Below, one piece after another: positions 1 through 7,127 of a DNA stretch of 64,000 bases. Source of the DNA: CAZGAQ01 sp964523405 (lineage in GTDB: Bacteria > Planctomycetota > Phycisphaerae > UBA1845 > Fen-1342); contig CAZGAQ010000003.1 of assembly GCA_964523405.1 (NCBI GenBank), positions 186,001 through 250,000 on the forward strand, in the 5' to 3' direction. Within the stretch, counting starts at the first letter, position 1, and every line of letters starts with the position of its first letter. A program made the position numbers and the translations under genes. The notes under the pieces are model-generated. The model worked only from the letters and a program-made list of their open reading frames with translations. It was not told the DNA's origin and did not search any database.

Positions 1-1514
1 TCGCGATTCAGCGGGTTCGGCGTCAGGGCGGGATAGTAGTCGTAGTGGAAGACGGCGAAGCCGTCGAGCGCACCGAGGCGCGTGGTGGTCAGCAGGCCGT
101 GGAAGTTCTGCAAGGCCACGGTCATGGCGGAGTAGGGTGTCGGGGTATTGTCAGCGAAGCTGTTGTTGGGGTGCTCCGTGGGCACGGGGGCGACGTCGGC
201 CCCCAGCATGATGCGGCGGCTCTTGGCGGCGGCCTGGTCGAGTTCGGCATAGGTGGTATTCAGAAGCGCGCCGGCGGAGTCGTAGTAGCTCATCAGGGTG
301 ACGCTGTCAGCGTGATCGAGCACGTGCTGGAGGAAGTACTGCGTAACGCCGTCGTAGAGCAGCGGCGACGGCAACATGCCCGTCGCGTCGAAGTGCGTGG
401 ACAGGTCGCAGCCGAGATCGACAAGGGTGCCGCCATGCTCGTCCAGGTAGGCGCGCGCGATGACAAGCACGTCGTCGAGGAACGTCCGGGCGACGACCTG
501 GTTGCTGGCTTCGACGTCGCTCCACGGGGAGTTCAGCCAGAACTCGACATCGAGGTGCACGGCGTCAAAGTCGTCGGCAACGTCGGCGGGCGTGGCCTGG
601 TGAAACGCGAGCAGGGCGGAACACCAACCCTCGACCTCGCTCGCGGCCGGGACGTGGACGGCGTCGTACAGCGCTTCCACGCGGATGCCGCTGGCGTGGG
701 CAACGCGCAGGAGGTCGCGCAGCTTCGTCTGCATGGCGGCCGAGCCGCCTTCGATGATTGCGCGGGTGTAGAAGTACAGGACGTTGACGCCCTCACGGGC
801 GCAGAAGTCGAGCAGGGCCTGTGCGGTGGACACGTTGTTGACGATCTTGGCCCCGGAGCTGTCGTAGACCCACATGGCGCGGTAGTTGTCACCATCCCAG
901 GGGGGACGCAAGACGACCGGAGTCAGGGTCGGCGGCCCCCCACCGCCGCCGACCGCGATGATCTGGTCGAAGTCGAAGCGGGCGGCTCCGGACTGGCCGT
1001 TCTTGCGGACGATGAACTTGGGCGTGGCATTGGCCAGGTTGAGGGCGCCGCCGCCGGCCGACAGGGCGAGGGTCGAGAAGGTGAACGTGTAGGTCGTGTA
1101 GGTCGAGGAGATCGCCAGCGCCTGGTCCGGAGTGGAGTACTCGACGCCGCCGGGCTGATCGATAGCGAAGGCGATCTTGGCGGTGCCGGTCAGGCCGCCC
1201 AGGTTGACGAGGCGCGCGTCGACGGTAATCGCGGTGTAGGACGAGAGGTCCATCGCCGCGGTGGCGATGTTGCCGACACCCCAGGTCGAACTGGCCCAGT
1301 TGATCGCGTGGTAGGCGCCGTTGCCGACGGAGCCGTCGGCGCGGATACCGGCGTCGGTCGTGCCGGCGCCGAAGGCCTGCCAGCCGCCGCGCGGGTTGTA
1401 GCTGCCGACACTGGCGGCGCTGAAGTCGGCGAGGGTGGTGTTCGCGACGGCGGCGGTGGTGAGGGCGAGAGTCAGGGCCACCAGACCGCTCAATTGTACA
1501 AGCCGAGTACGCAT
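1..1514 (-). CDS. Secreted TIM-barrel hydrolase-like protein, partial at window edge
   Basis: The frame opens with ATG at 1514 (GGAAAGG about 10 nt upstream) and is still open at base 1, giving at least 504 residues. Residues 1-24 are a signal peptide ending near AVANT. Residues about 28-190 form a beta-rich, carbohydrate-binding-like domain ending FDFDQIIAVG. A glycine/proline linker leads to a barrel-like domain with the strand signatures NVLYFYTR, DAVHLDVEFW and SVTLMSYYD, as in uncharacterised glycoside-hydrolase-like TIM barrels. The acidic residues of HLDVE are plausible catalytic residues, which is inference. It is a distant relative of the protein at 2486-4060, which has DALHLDNEPY at the matching place. 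It sits 57 nt after the pseudopilin gene in the ROK-led group. The substrate cannot be deduced. Confidence 0.75.
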   Translation of the reverse strand, partial: MRTRLVQLSGLVALTLALTTAAVANTTLADFSAASVGSYNPRGGWQAFGAGTTDAGIRADGSVGNGAYHAINWASSTWGVGNIATAAMDLSSYTAITVDARLVNLGGLTGTAKIAFAIDQPGGVEYSTPDQALAISSTYTTYTFTFSTLALSAGGGALNLANATPKFIVRKNGQSGAARFDFDQIIAVGGGGGPPTLTPVVLRPPWDGDNYRAMWVYDSSGAKIVNNVSTAQALLDFCAREGVNVLYFYTRAIIEGGSAAMQTKLRDLLRVAHASGIRVEALYDAVHVPAASEVEGWCSALLAFHQATPADVADDFDAVHLDVEFWLNSPWSDVEASNQVVARTFLDDVLVIARAYLDEHGGTLVDLGCDLSTHFDATGMLPSPLLYDGVTQYFLQHVLDHADSVTLMSYYDSAGALLNTTYAELDQAAAKSRRIMLGADVAPVPTEHPNNSFADNTPTPYSAMTVALQNFHGLLTTTRLGALDGFAVFHYDYYPALTPNPLNR

Positions 1515-1571
1515 GGCTGCTTGCCTTTCCCCGGTGCGGGCCGAGCGTTTAACGACCAGGAGACGGCGCTG

Positions 1572-2489
1572 TTACAGTCCGCCGGGCGGGAGGTTCGCCG
1601 GGTTCGGATCGGACCAGCGGTACCAGCTCACCTGGTTGTAGGTGATCTTGTTGGGCATAAGCTGCTCGACGTGGCCGTCCATGAAGGCGGCGTTCATGTA
1701 GCGGCCGTGACGGGCGCCGATGTTGCGGCGCTGCGTGAGATTGTCCTGCTCCGCGGTGGGCACGCCGGTGCGGCTGCGGTAGGCGATCCAGAACGCGGTC
1801 GTGCCATAGTCGGCGGAGAAGCGCCAGCCCATCGTGCCGGTGTCGATCTTCGGGTTCCGCGTGTTCGGATTCTCGCCGAGCATGATGAGTTCGCCCGGAC
1901 GGCGGCAACGGTCGGCGAGATTCATGAACGGCGGGTGCGGGTTGTTCGTGGATGAACCGAGGTCGTACAGACTCTGGGACTCGCCCGCGGGGATATCGGT
2001 CAGCTTCTCGTACTTGCGGTGCACTTCCATGGTATAGGAGTAGCTGGGGAAGACTTCGATGCGGTCGACCAAGTTGCTGCGATCGCCGTTCCAGCCCTCC
2101 TTGTTGACCAGCCGGTTCAGGCTCTGATCGTTTACGCAACTGAAGACCGAACGTCCGGTGCTGTTGAGCTGCGTACCGTCCGGGTTGAAGCGCGCTAGTT
2201 CCTCGGTGATGATGCCCGACTTGAAGAACGGCACGGGCCAGCGATTAGCGTTGTACTCATCCATGACTGGCGGCCACAGGCCGCGGTTTTCCTGGGCATA
2301 CATGTCGAAGGCCTGCTTGATGCTGCGCAGGTTGGCCTTGCAGACGGCCGAACGGGCGCCTTCGCGGGCCTGGCTGAGGCTGGGGATGAGGATGGAGATC
2401 AGCAGCGCGATGATCGCCACGACGACGAGCAATTCGATGAGGGTGAAGGCGGGGGCGTGGGGGGCGCGGCGCCGGTGACAGGCGGTCAT
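1572..2489 (-). CDS. Prepilin-type N-terminal cleavage/methylation protein (pseudopilin, H-X9-DG)
   Basis: The 305-residue protein has a short basic leader followed by the type IV prepilin signature FTLIELLVVVAIIALLISIL, with cleavage expected before F and methylation of the new N-terminus. Near the end HGRYMNAAFMDGHVEQL matches the H-X9-DG motif of the planctomycete pseudopilin family often annotated DUF1559-like. Such proteins are exported through a type II secretion/pilus-like path and are numerous in Planctomycetota; individual functions are unknown. ATG at 2489 has GGAGG 7 nt upstream and overlaps the stop of the upstream hydrolase-like gene by 4 nt (ATGA), so the two are probably translationally coupled. 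The C-terminus WYRWSDPNPANLPPGGL is typical of the family. Confidence 0.88.
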   Translation of the reverse strand: MTACHRRRAPHAPAFTLIELLVVVAIIALLISILIPSLSQAREGARSAVCKANLRSIKQAFDMYAQENRGLWPPVMDEYNANRWPVPFFKSGIITEELARFNPDGTQLNSTGRSVFSCVNDQSLNRLVNKEGWNGDRSNLVDRIEVFPSYSYTMEVHRKYEKLTDIPAGESQSLYDLGSSTNNPHPPFMNLADRCRRPGELIMLGENPNTRNPKIDTGTMGWRFSADYGTTAFWIAYRSRTGVPTAEQDNLTQRRNIGARHGRYMNAAFMDGHVEQLMPNKITYNQVSWYRWSDPNPANLPPGGL

Positions 2490-4060
2490 GGCTGATCCTC
2501 CAGCTTGAACAGAACAGGATGGTAGTAGTGTATTGCGATCCCGCCGCAGGCGGGCTCCGACCGCAGCACGCGCTGCAGGGTCGTGAGTTGTGCGAGGTAG
2601 TAATCGGGGGCGTAGACGCCGAGCGTGATCCCCTTCTCAACGTCCGGCCCCGTGCCGGTTTCCAGCGCCGGGAACACGGCCACTTTGTACTTGCGGCCGA
2701 GGGCAAATTCATCGGTGCAGACGGCCACGACGCCGTTGGGGCCGGTGGCGCGTTCGCGGTAGGACATGATGCCGAGGTTGTCGACGGTGCGGAAGATCGC
2801 CTCCAGGAGCGGCGCCTTTTCGTCGCCACCCGTGTAGGCAAAGCGGGGCGCGCCCTGTTCGTCGCGCTGGTCCCACCAGAACGGGATGTCCAGACCGAAG
2901 GCGAGGCCGGCCGCGACGCAGCGTTTCTTCAGTTCGCGATTGAGCTCAACAAAGGCGTTGATGATGTGCTGGCGCTCGGCGGCGTCGGACCAGCCCTTGA
3001 GCAGGTAGGGCTCGTTGTCCAGATGGAGCGCGTCGTAGCGGGCGCCCTCCGGGCCCGCCGCATTGAATGCGGCGATGGCGTCGACGAGCTTGAACATGCG
3101 GGCGTGGTTTTCGGGGAGCACGTAGTCGCGGTGGCCGTCGAGGGCGTGAATCGTGAGGCCCGCGGCGTGGGCGGCCGCCAGGAAGGCACGTTGCTCGTCG
3201 ACGAGCTGAAGCTGGAGCGTGCCGCCCTCATACGTATAGCGCATTTGGCAGAAGAGGTCGGTATAGCCGTGCTTCTTCGCGTAGGCCAACAGGTCATCGC
3301 GCTGCTTGACATCGGGGTAGATCTGGTCGGTCGTCCAGACCCACAGGGCTTTGCGGAGCGTGTGGGCGGGAGCAGGGTCCGGCTGGGCGCAGGCCGGCAG
3401 CGGCTCGGCGGCGCCGAGGCGGATGCGGTCGAGCGCGATCCAGGCAGGGCCTTCACCCTCGAGCAACAGGCGCACGACGCCGGCGGTCCGCAAGGTTCCC
3501 GCGTCGCCCTTCAGGGGTAACACGAAGTCCTTCCAGGCCGCGGCGTCGACGTCCGCCGCAGACAGGGTGCGCAGGTCGGTCGCGGCGCGCTCGAGCTCGT
3601 CGATGGCGTCGGGGCAGACCGCGATGCGCAGCGTGCGCTGGCCCAGTTCTCCAATGAGGCGCAGCTCCATCAGGGGGGTAGCAGAGACATCGAGCGGCCG
3701 GGCTCCGGGCTGGAGCTGGTTGTAGAACGGCACGAGGCCGCCGGCGCCCTTGGGGGGCGCCTGGTTCGTGACATCGATGCGCCAGGCACCGGCGCTGGGC
3801 CGGCCGAGCGTCGCGAGCTGGTCGCGCACGCAGTCGGGCCGGCCGCCGATGACGGTGAACCACCCGCCGGGGGCGGCCTGGAGCGAGCCTTCGAAATCAC
3901 AGACGAGCAGAGAATACGCGGGTTGCGACGCGGCGCCAGGCCCGGCGACCGCGGTGGCGCGCGCTACCAGGAACGAGCTGATAACGACGACTAGCACGCC
4001 GCTGCGGCTGCGAGACCAGCGCGGATGGCGCCGTCCAATTGTGTGCGTCACGCGTCGCAA
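2486..4060 (-). CDS. Secreted TIM-barrel hydrolase-like protein
   Basis: The 524-residue protein has an N-terminal signal peptide (basic start, then a VLVVVISSFLVARATAVAG core). Residues about 45-215 are a beta-sandwich-like region (LLVCDFEGSLQAAPGGWFTV) and the C-terminal 300 residues are barrel-like. Signatures there are KALWVWTT, GYTDLFCQMRYTYEGG, DALHLDNEPYLL and LGIMSYRE, resembling glycoside-hydrolase-like barrels with acidic residues at strand ends. TTG at 4060 is chosen because AGGAG lies 7 nt upstream; the alternative GTG at 4051 is too far from it. The gene overlaps the pseudopilin gene by 4 nt. Its barrel resembles that of the partial gene at 1-1514. Extracellular polysaccharide processing is inferred from export and context; no precise activity can be named. 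Confidence 0.78.
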   Translation of the reverse strand: MRRVTHTIGRRHPRWSRSRSGVLVVVISSFLVARATAVAGPGAASQPAYSLLVCDFEGSLQAAPGGWFTVIGGRPDCVRDQLATLGRPSAGAWRIDVTNQAPPKGAGGLVPFYNQLQPGARPLDVSATPLMELRLIGELGQRTLRIAVCPDAIDELERAATDLRTLSAADVDAAAWKDFVLPLKGDAGTLRTAGVVRLLLEGEGPAWIALDRIRLGAAEPLPACAQPDPAPAHTLRKALWVWTTDQIYPDVKQRDDLLAYAKKHGYTDLFCQMRYTYEGGTLQLQLVDEQRAFLAAAHAAGLTIHALDGHRDYVLPENHARMFKLVDAIAAFNAAGPEGARYDALHLDNEPYLLKGWSDAAERQHIINAFVELNRELKKRCVAAGLAFGLDIPFWWDQRDEQGAPRFAYTGGDEKAPLLEAIFRTVDNLGIMSYRERATGPNGVVAVCTDEFALGRKYKVAVFPALETGTGPDVEKGITLGVYAPDYYLAQLTTLQRVLRSEPACGGIAIHYYHPVLFKLEDQP

Positions 4061-4149
4061 CCCGGTACTCCTGTCACTTTCGCGAGCATCTGCCGACCGG
4101 CGGCCCGGCAGACCGTTGACCGGACGCGGGGTCCGGCCGGTTCCGTGTC

Positions 4150-4737
4150 CTACCGACGGCGAATCAGGGCGAGGCCGAGGCCCCAGAGGGTGAGGGCGAC
4201 GGGCTCGGGCACAAGGCCGGTGACCTGGTCGTAGTCGAGCTCGACGACGCCGGCGTTCTCGTCGGAGTTGTACATCGCCAGCTGGATCTTGAGGGCCGGG
4301 TCATTCAGGCTGGTCGTCGGGATCGGGGGCTCGAGGTCCGCGAAGTTGACGGCAACCGTCTGATACGTGTCGGTCAGGGTGAAAGCCTTGGTGTACTCGG
4401 CGTAGCCAATGGCGAGCATGAACTTGATGGTCTTGGGTCCGGTGAAGGGGGTGTAGCCGGGCACGTCGCGGAGGCGCGCATCCACGCTCATGCCGACGTA
4501 CGGCGTGAGGTCCACGACCGGCGAGACATCCACGATGCCCCAGCCGGCGGCCGAGAAGTCCGCCGTGTGGAAACGGCCCCGGCCGACGGAGCCTTCCGTG
4601 AGGTAGCCGCTGTCGGTGGTCAGGGGGCCGTAGGAGCCCCAGCCCTGATTCGTTTCGAAGCTAAACAGCACATTGTCGGCGTAGCTCGCCGACGCTAGCG
4701 CGACGAGCGCCAGCACGATCATCGAAGCCTTCCTCAT
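4150..4737 (-). CDS. Secreted PEP-CTERM protein with a jelly-roll-like domain
   Basis: The 195-residue protein begins MRKASMIVLALVALASASYA, a clear signal peptide, and ends VPEPVALTLWGLGLALIRRR. That tail is a PEP-CTERM sorting signal: VPEP, a membrane stretch and an arginine cluster, processed by exosortase in organisms that have one. The body matches the first domain of the partial gene at 1-1514: both contain GSVG..., then WG(I/V)..., a proline or serine beta-strand and VDARL in the same order, and both end in FDFDQ or LDYDQ before the C-terminal module. ATG at 4737 has an excellent AAAGGAGG; the longer upstream frame has no such support. It is probably a surface protein that binds carbohydrate. 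Confidence 0.85.
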   Translation of the reverse strand: MRKASMIVLALVALASASYADNVLFSFETNQGWGSYGPLTTDSGYLTEGSVGRGRFHTADFSAAGWGIVDVSPVVDLTPYVGMSVDARLRDVPGYTPFTGPKTIKFMLAIGYAEYTKAFTLTDTYQTVAVNFADLEPPIPTTSLNDPALKIQLAMYNSDENAGVVELDYDQVTGLVPEPVALTLWGLGLALIRRR

Positions 4738-4808
4738 GTCCTGCCTCCTTTGCTCCACGTGAGAGGGAGCGATGGCGAAACGAAGTGACTCCAGCGTCCT
4801 TCGGCACC

Positions 4809-5741
4809 CTAGTACGCCCAGGGATAGAAGCCGCCATTCACGTCCGGTCCGAGTATGCAGTCTTTCCAGACCTTCCAGTCGGAGAGGTCGATGGCGCCGT
4901 CGTAGTTGGCGTCGAGCTTCGCGGTGGCTGGCGTGGGTGCCGCGGCAAAGGCGCCCTGGAATTCGGCGAAATCGGCGAGGTCCACGTCCCCGTCCGCGTT
5001 GCGGTCCGCCCACGGGAGCGGCGTCGCGTCGGTCAGGGCGATGTTGTCGAACTGGTAGACGTTGACGCCCTCGGCCGTGTAGCGCCGCCAGATGAACTTA
5101 ATCTCTTTGATGTGGGTGAGATTCAGGCCCGGGACGGTGCCGGCCACAGAGCTATCGTTGTCCCAAAACGCATCCAGGCTGACGAAGAAGATGGTGTAGG
5201 TCTGCCAGGAGTCGGTCAGCGGGAATGGACGGTTGACGGCGGGGTTGAGCGGGACGTTGCGGGAGATGACCGCGGTCGTGCCGTCGTTGTCGACCATTTC
5301 GACCTGCAGGCGGGAACCGAGCGTCCCGCCCATGCCGGACGTGATCTTGTCCTGAATGCGAACCGTGAGCCCCGTGCCGAGACTCAGGTCGAGGTTCGCA
5401 TCCGACACTCCTCCGGGTGTGCATTGCGGGTGCGCGAATGGACCGATGCCGACGGCCGATCCGACCCACACGCACTGCGGGAGGCCCTCGAGGTCGCAAC
5501 CGGTCCAGTCGGCGGCCTGGAAGGCGCCGCCGCCATCCTCGGCCTCCGCGGTGAAGCCGAAGTCGGTCTGGGGATAGCCGAAGAAGGTCCAATTGTCAGG
5601 GTAACACGTGTTGCCGCCGGGATTGAACGCGTAGATCACCTGCCCCGGCAGGTACTGGGTGCGGGCCCCTCCATCGGCCCATGCCACAGCAGTCACGATC
5701 CCGGCCGCCAATAGCACCAAGCTGCGATTCCTGTTTCTCAT
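4809..5741 (-). CDS. Secreted dockerin type I domain protein
   Basis: The 310-residue protein starts MRNRNRSLVLLAAGIVTAVAWA, a signal peptide, at ATG 5741 with AGAGAGGAAGG upstream. The middle is beta-rich with many aromatic and asparagine residues. The C-terminal 70 residues hold two calcium-binding dockerin loops, DRNADGDVDLADFAEF and DANYDGAIDLSDWKVW, separated by an alanine/proline spacer. Dockerins bind cohesins in cellulosomes, but in planctomycetes such domains are common without a recognisable cellulosome, so a scaffold role is only possible. It lies 71 nt upstream of the PEP-CTERM gene and 42 nt after the ROK regulator, in the same direction. Confidence 0.85.
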   Translation of the reverse strand: MRNRNRSLVLLAAGIVTAVAWADGGARTQYLPGQVIYAFNPGGNTCYPDNWTFFGYPQTDFGFTAEAEDGGGAFQAADWTGCDLEGLPQCVWVGSAVGIGPFAHPQCTPGGVSDANLDLSLGTGLTVRIQDKITSGMGGTLGSRLQVEMVDNDGTTAVISRNVPLNPAVNRPFPLTDSWQTYTIFFVSLDAFWDNDSSVAGTVPGLNLTHIKEIKFIWRRYTAEGVNVYQFDNIALTDATPLPWADRNADGDVDLADFAEFQGAFAAAPTPATAKLDANYDGAIDLSDWKVWKDCILGPDVNGGFYPWAY

Positions 5742-5783
5742 GTCCCTTCCTCTCTCTTGTGGCTCCCAAGCCAAAACGCAGAA

Positions 5784-6944
5784 TCAAGTCCAACTGGGCA
5801 GCTTGAAGAAACGGCGCAAGGCAGGCACGACCGCGCCGCGTACGCCGCCAAATTCGCCCAGATTCGACAGCACGATCTCCGCCCGGCCGCGGCCGTGCTG
5901 GAGCGTGTGCTCGTCGAGCACGCGTGCCAGGCGCGTCCGGAGGGCTTCGCCCAATTCGGGAACATCGGTTTCGAGAATCAGTCGGCCCGGATCGAGCAGG
6001 TTAATCGACAGTAAGACCATCAGCGACAAATCGTTGGCGACACGGTCCATGGCGGCGACGGCGGAGGCTTGGCCGGCCTGCAGGGCCGCAATGTAGTCGG
6101 CTGTGCAGGCGAAAGGCTGGCCATCGTCGCGACGGGCGTCGACCAGCGGATGCCGCACGGGAGTCGTGATCTCACCAGCCGCTCCGAACTCACCGTGATA
6201 CGGCTCGCCGTGCACAATGAGGCCGGTGCCGAGGCCGACGACGCCGTTGGAGGCGTCCGCGAAGCGTGTCACGATATAGACGAGGGTGTGGATGCCCCGG
6301 TCGGTGAAGAAATGGGCGGCCATGCTGCCGGCCGCCGAGTCGTTGACGATATCCGTGCGGACGCCCCAGCGCTCCTCGCATAGTGTGCGGAGGGTAACGT
6401 CTTTCCAGCCAAGGGGATGGCTGTAGCAGACGAGGCCGCGGGCGGGGTCGAGCAGACCCGGCAGGGCGAGGCCGGCGCCGCGGAGTTGGGCCCAGCCAAA
6501 GCTGCCTTCGCCCGGGGGCATCTGAACTTCGGTGAACATCTGCTCAGCAAGTGCGGTGAGGCGATCGATTGTGGCCTCCGGCGAGCAGGGGGCAAAGGGC
6601 ACGCGACGCCGAACGGATAGATTGCCTTTCAGATCGGACAGCCCGCCCAGAATGGCCGTGTCGGTGATTTCGAAGCCTACTGCCTGGGGGACGCGACAAG
6701 ACAGCGTCAGGATGCGAGGCGCCCGGCCGCCATGCGTTTCGCCCGTTCCGGTCTCGACGACCAGACCTTCGGCGAGCAGCTCGCGGATGATGGCGGTGAC
6801 CGTGGGCGGACGGATGTTCGTCACCTTGGCGAGCTCGGCGCGGGAGATTTCGCCGTTGAGACGGATGCGGTCCAGGATCAAGGTCCTGTTGACCTTCCGG
6901 TTCAGTTGCGGCTTGCCAGTAAGAAATGCGATTGGCATAGACAT
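5784..6944 (-). CDS. ROK family transcriptional regulator
   Basis: The 386-residue protein has an N-terminal winged helix-turn-helix (NRTLILDRIRLNGEISRAEL, then PPTVTAIIRELLAEGLV) followed by the two-lobed ROK sugar-kinase fold (VGFEITDTAILGGLSDL, GLALPGLLD, GVVGLGTGLI). The usual cysteine cluster CxCGxxGC of ROK proteins is not visible, and the phosphate region reads IVNDSAAGSMA instead of the common DNDANAAALGE. A pure regulator that binds a sugar without phosphorylating it is therefore more likely than a kinase. It heads a run of five exported proteins on the same strand and faces a GH94 phosphorylase, so it probably controls this region in response to a sugar. Start candidates are ATG 6944 and ATG 6938. 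Confidence 0.9.
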   Translation of the reverse strand: MSMPIAFLTGKPQLNRKVNRTLILDRIRLNGEISRAELAKVTNIRPPTVTAIIRELLAEGLVVETGTGETHGGRAPRILTLSCRVPQAVGFEITDTAILGGLSDLKGNLSVRRRVPFAPCSPEATIDRLTALAEQMFTEVQMPPGEGSFGWAQLRGAGLALPGLLDPARGLVCYSHPLGWKDVTLRTLCEERWGVRTDIVNDSAAGSMAAHFFTDRGIHTLVYIVTRFADASNGVVGLGTGLIVHGEPYHGEFGAAGEITTPVRHPLVDARRDDGQPFACTADYIAALQAGQASAVAAMDRVANDLSLMVLLSINLLDPGRLILETDVPELGEALRTRLARVLDEHTLQHGRGRAEIVLSNLGEFGGVRGAVVPALRRFFKLPSWT

Positions 6945-6945
6945 T

Positions 6946-6974
6946 ATCTTAATTAAGTAGTATAACTAAGTCAA
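6946..6974 (-). promoter_or_regulatory. Candidate promoter with overlapping palindrome before the ROK gene
   Basis: On the minus strand TTGACT (6969-6974) is separated by 17 nt from TAAGAT (6946-6951). A perfect palindrome, CTTAATTAAG, lies at 6948-6957 across the -10 element and only 3 nt from the start codon. If this promoter is used, the mRNA would start at or inside the annotated start codon. Either translation is leaderless from ATG 6938 or the real promoter lies elsewhere. The palindrome is a plausible autoregulatory operator. Confidence 0.4.
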
Positions 6975-7127
6975 CAGAGGCTAAACGGGTTTTGTGATGC
7001 TCGTGTCCACTTTTTTTAACTCTTCGCTGGCGCATGCCTTAACGGCGCGGCTGCTGTCCGCGGCCGCGCATCGTCGCCAGAATGTGCGGTCGCTTTTGGT
7101 CGCGACTGCCCCTCGAGGTTCGCACTG

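Noticed and set aside
45..1955. Long plus-strand open frame of 636 codons
   Set aside because: It is antisense to a well-formed signal-peptide protein (1-1514) and a pseudopilin, has no domain signature and is Gly/Val/Arg-rich, a GC-rich shadow.
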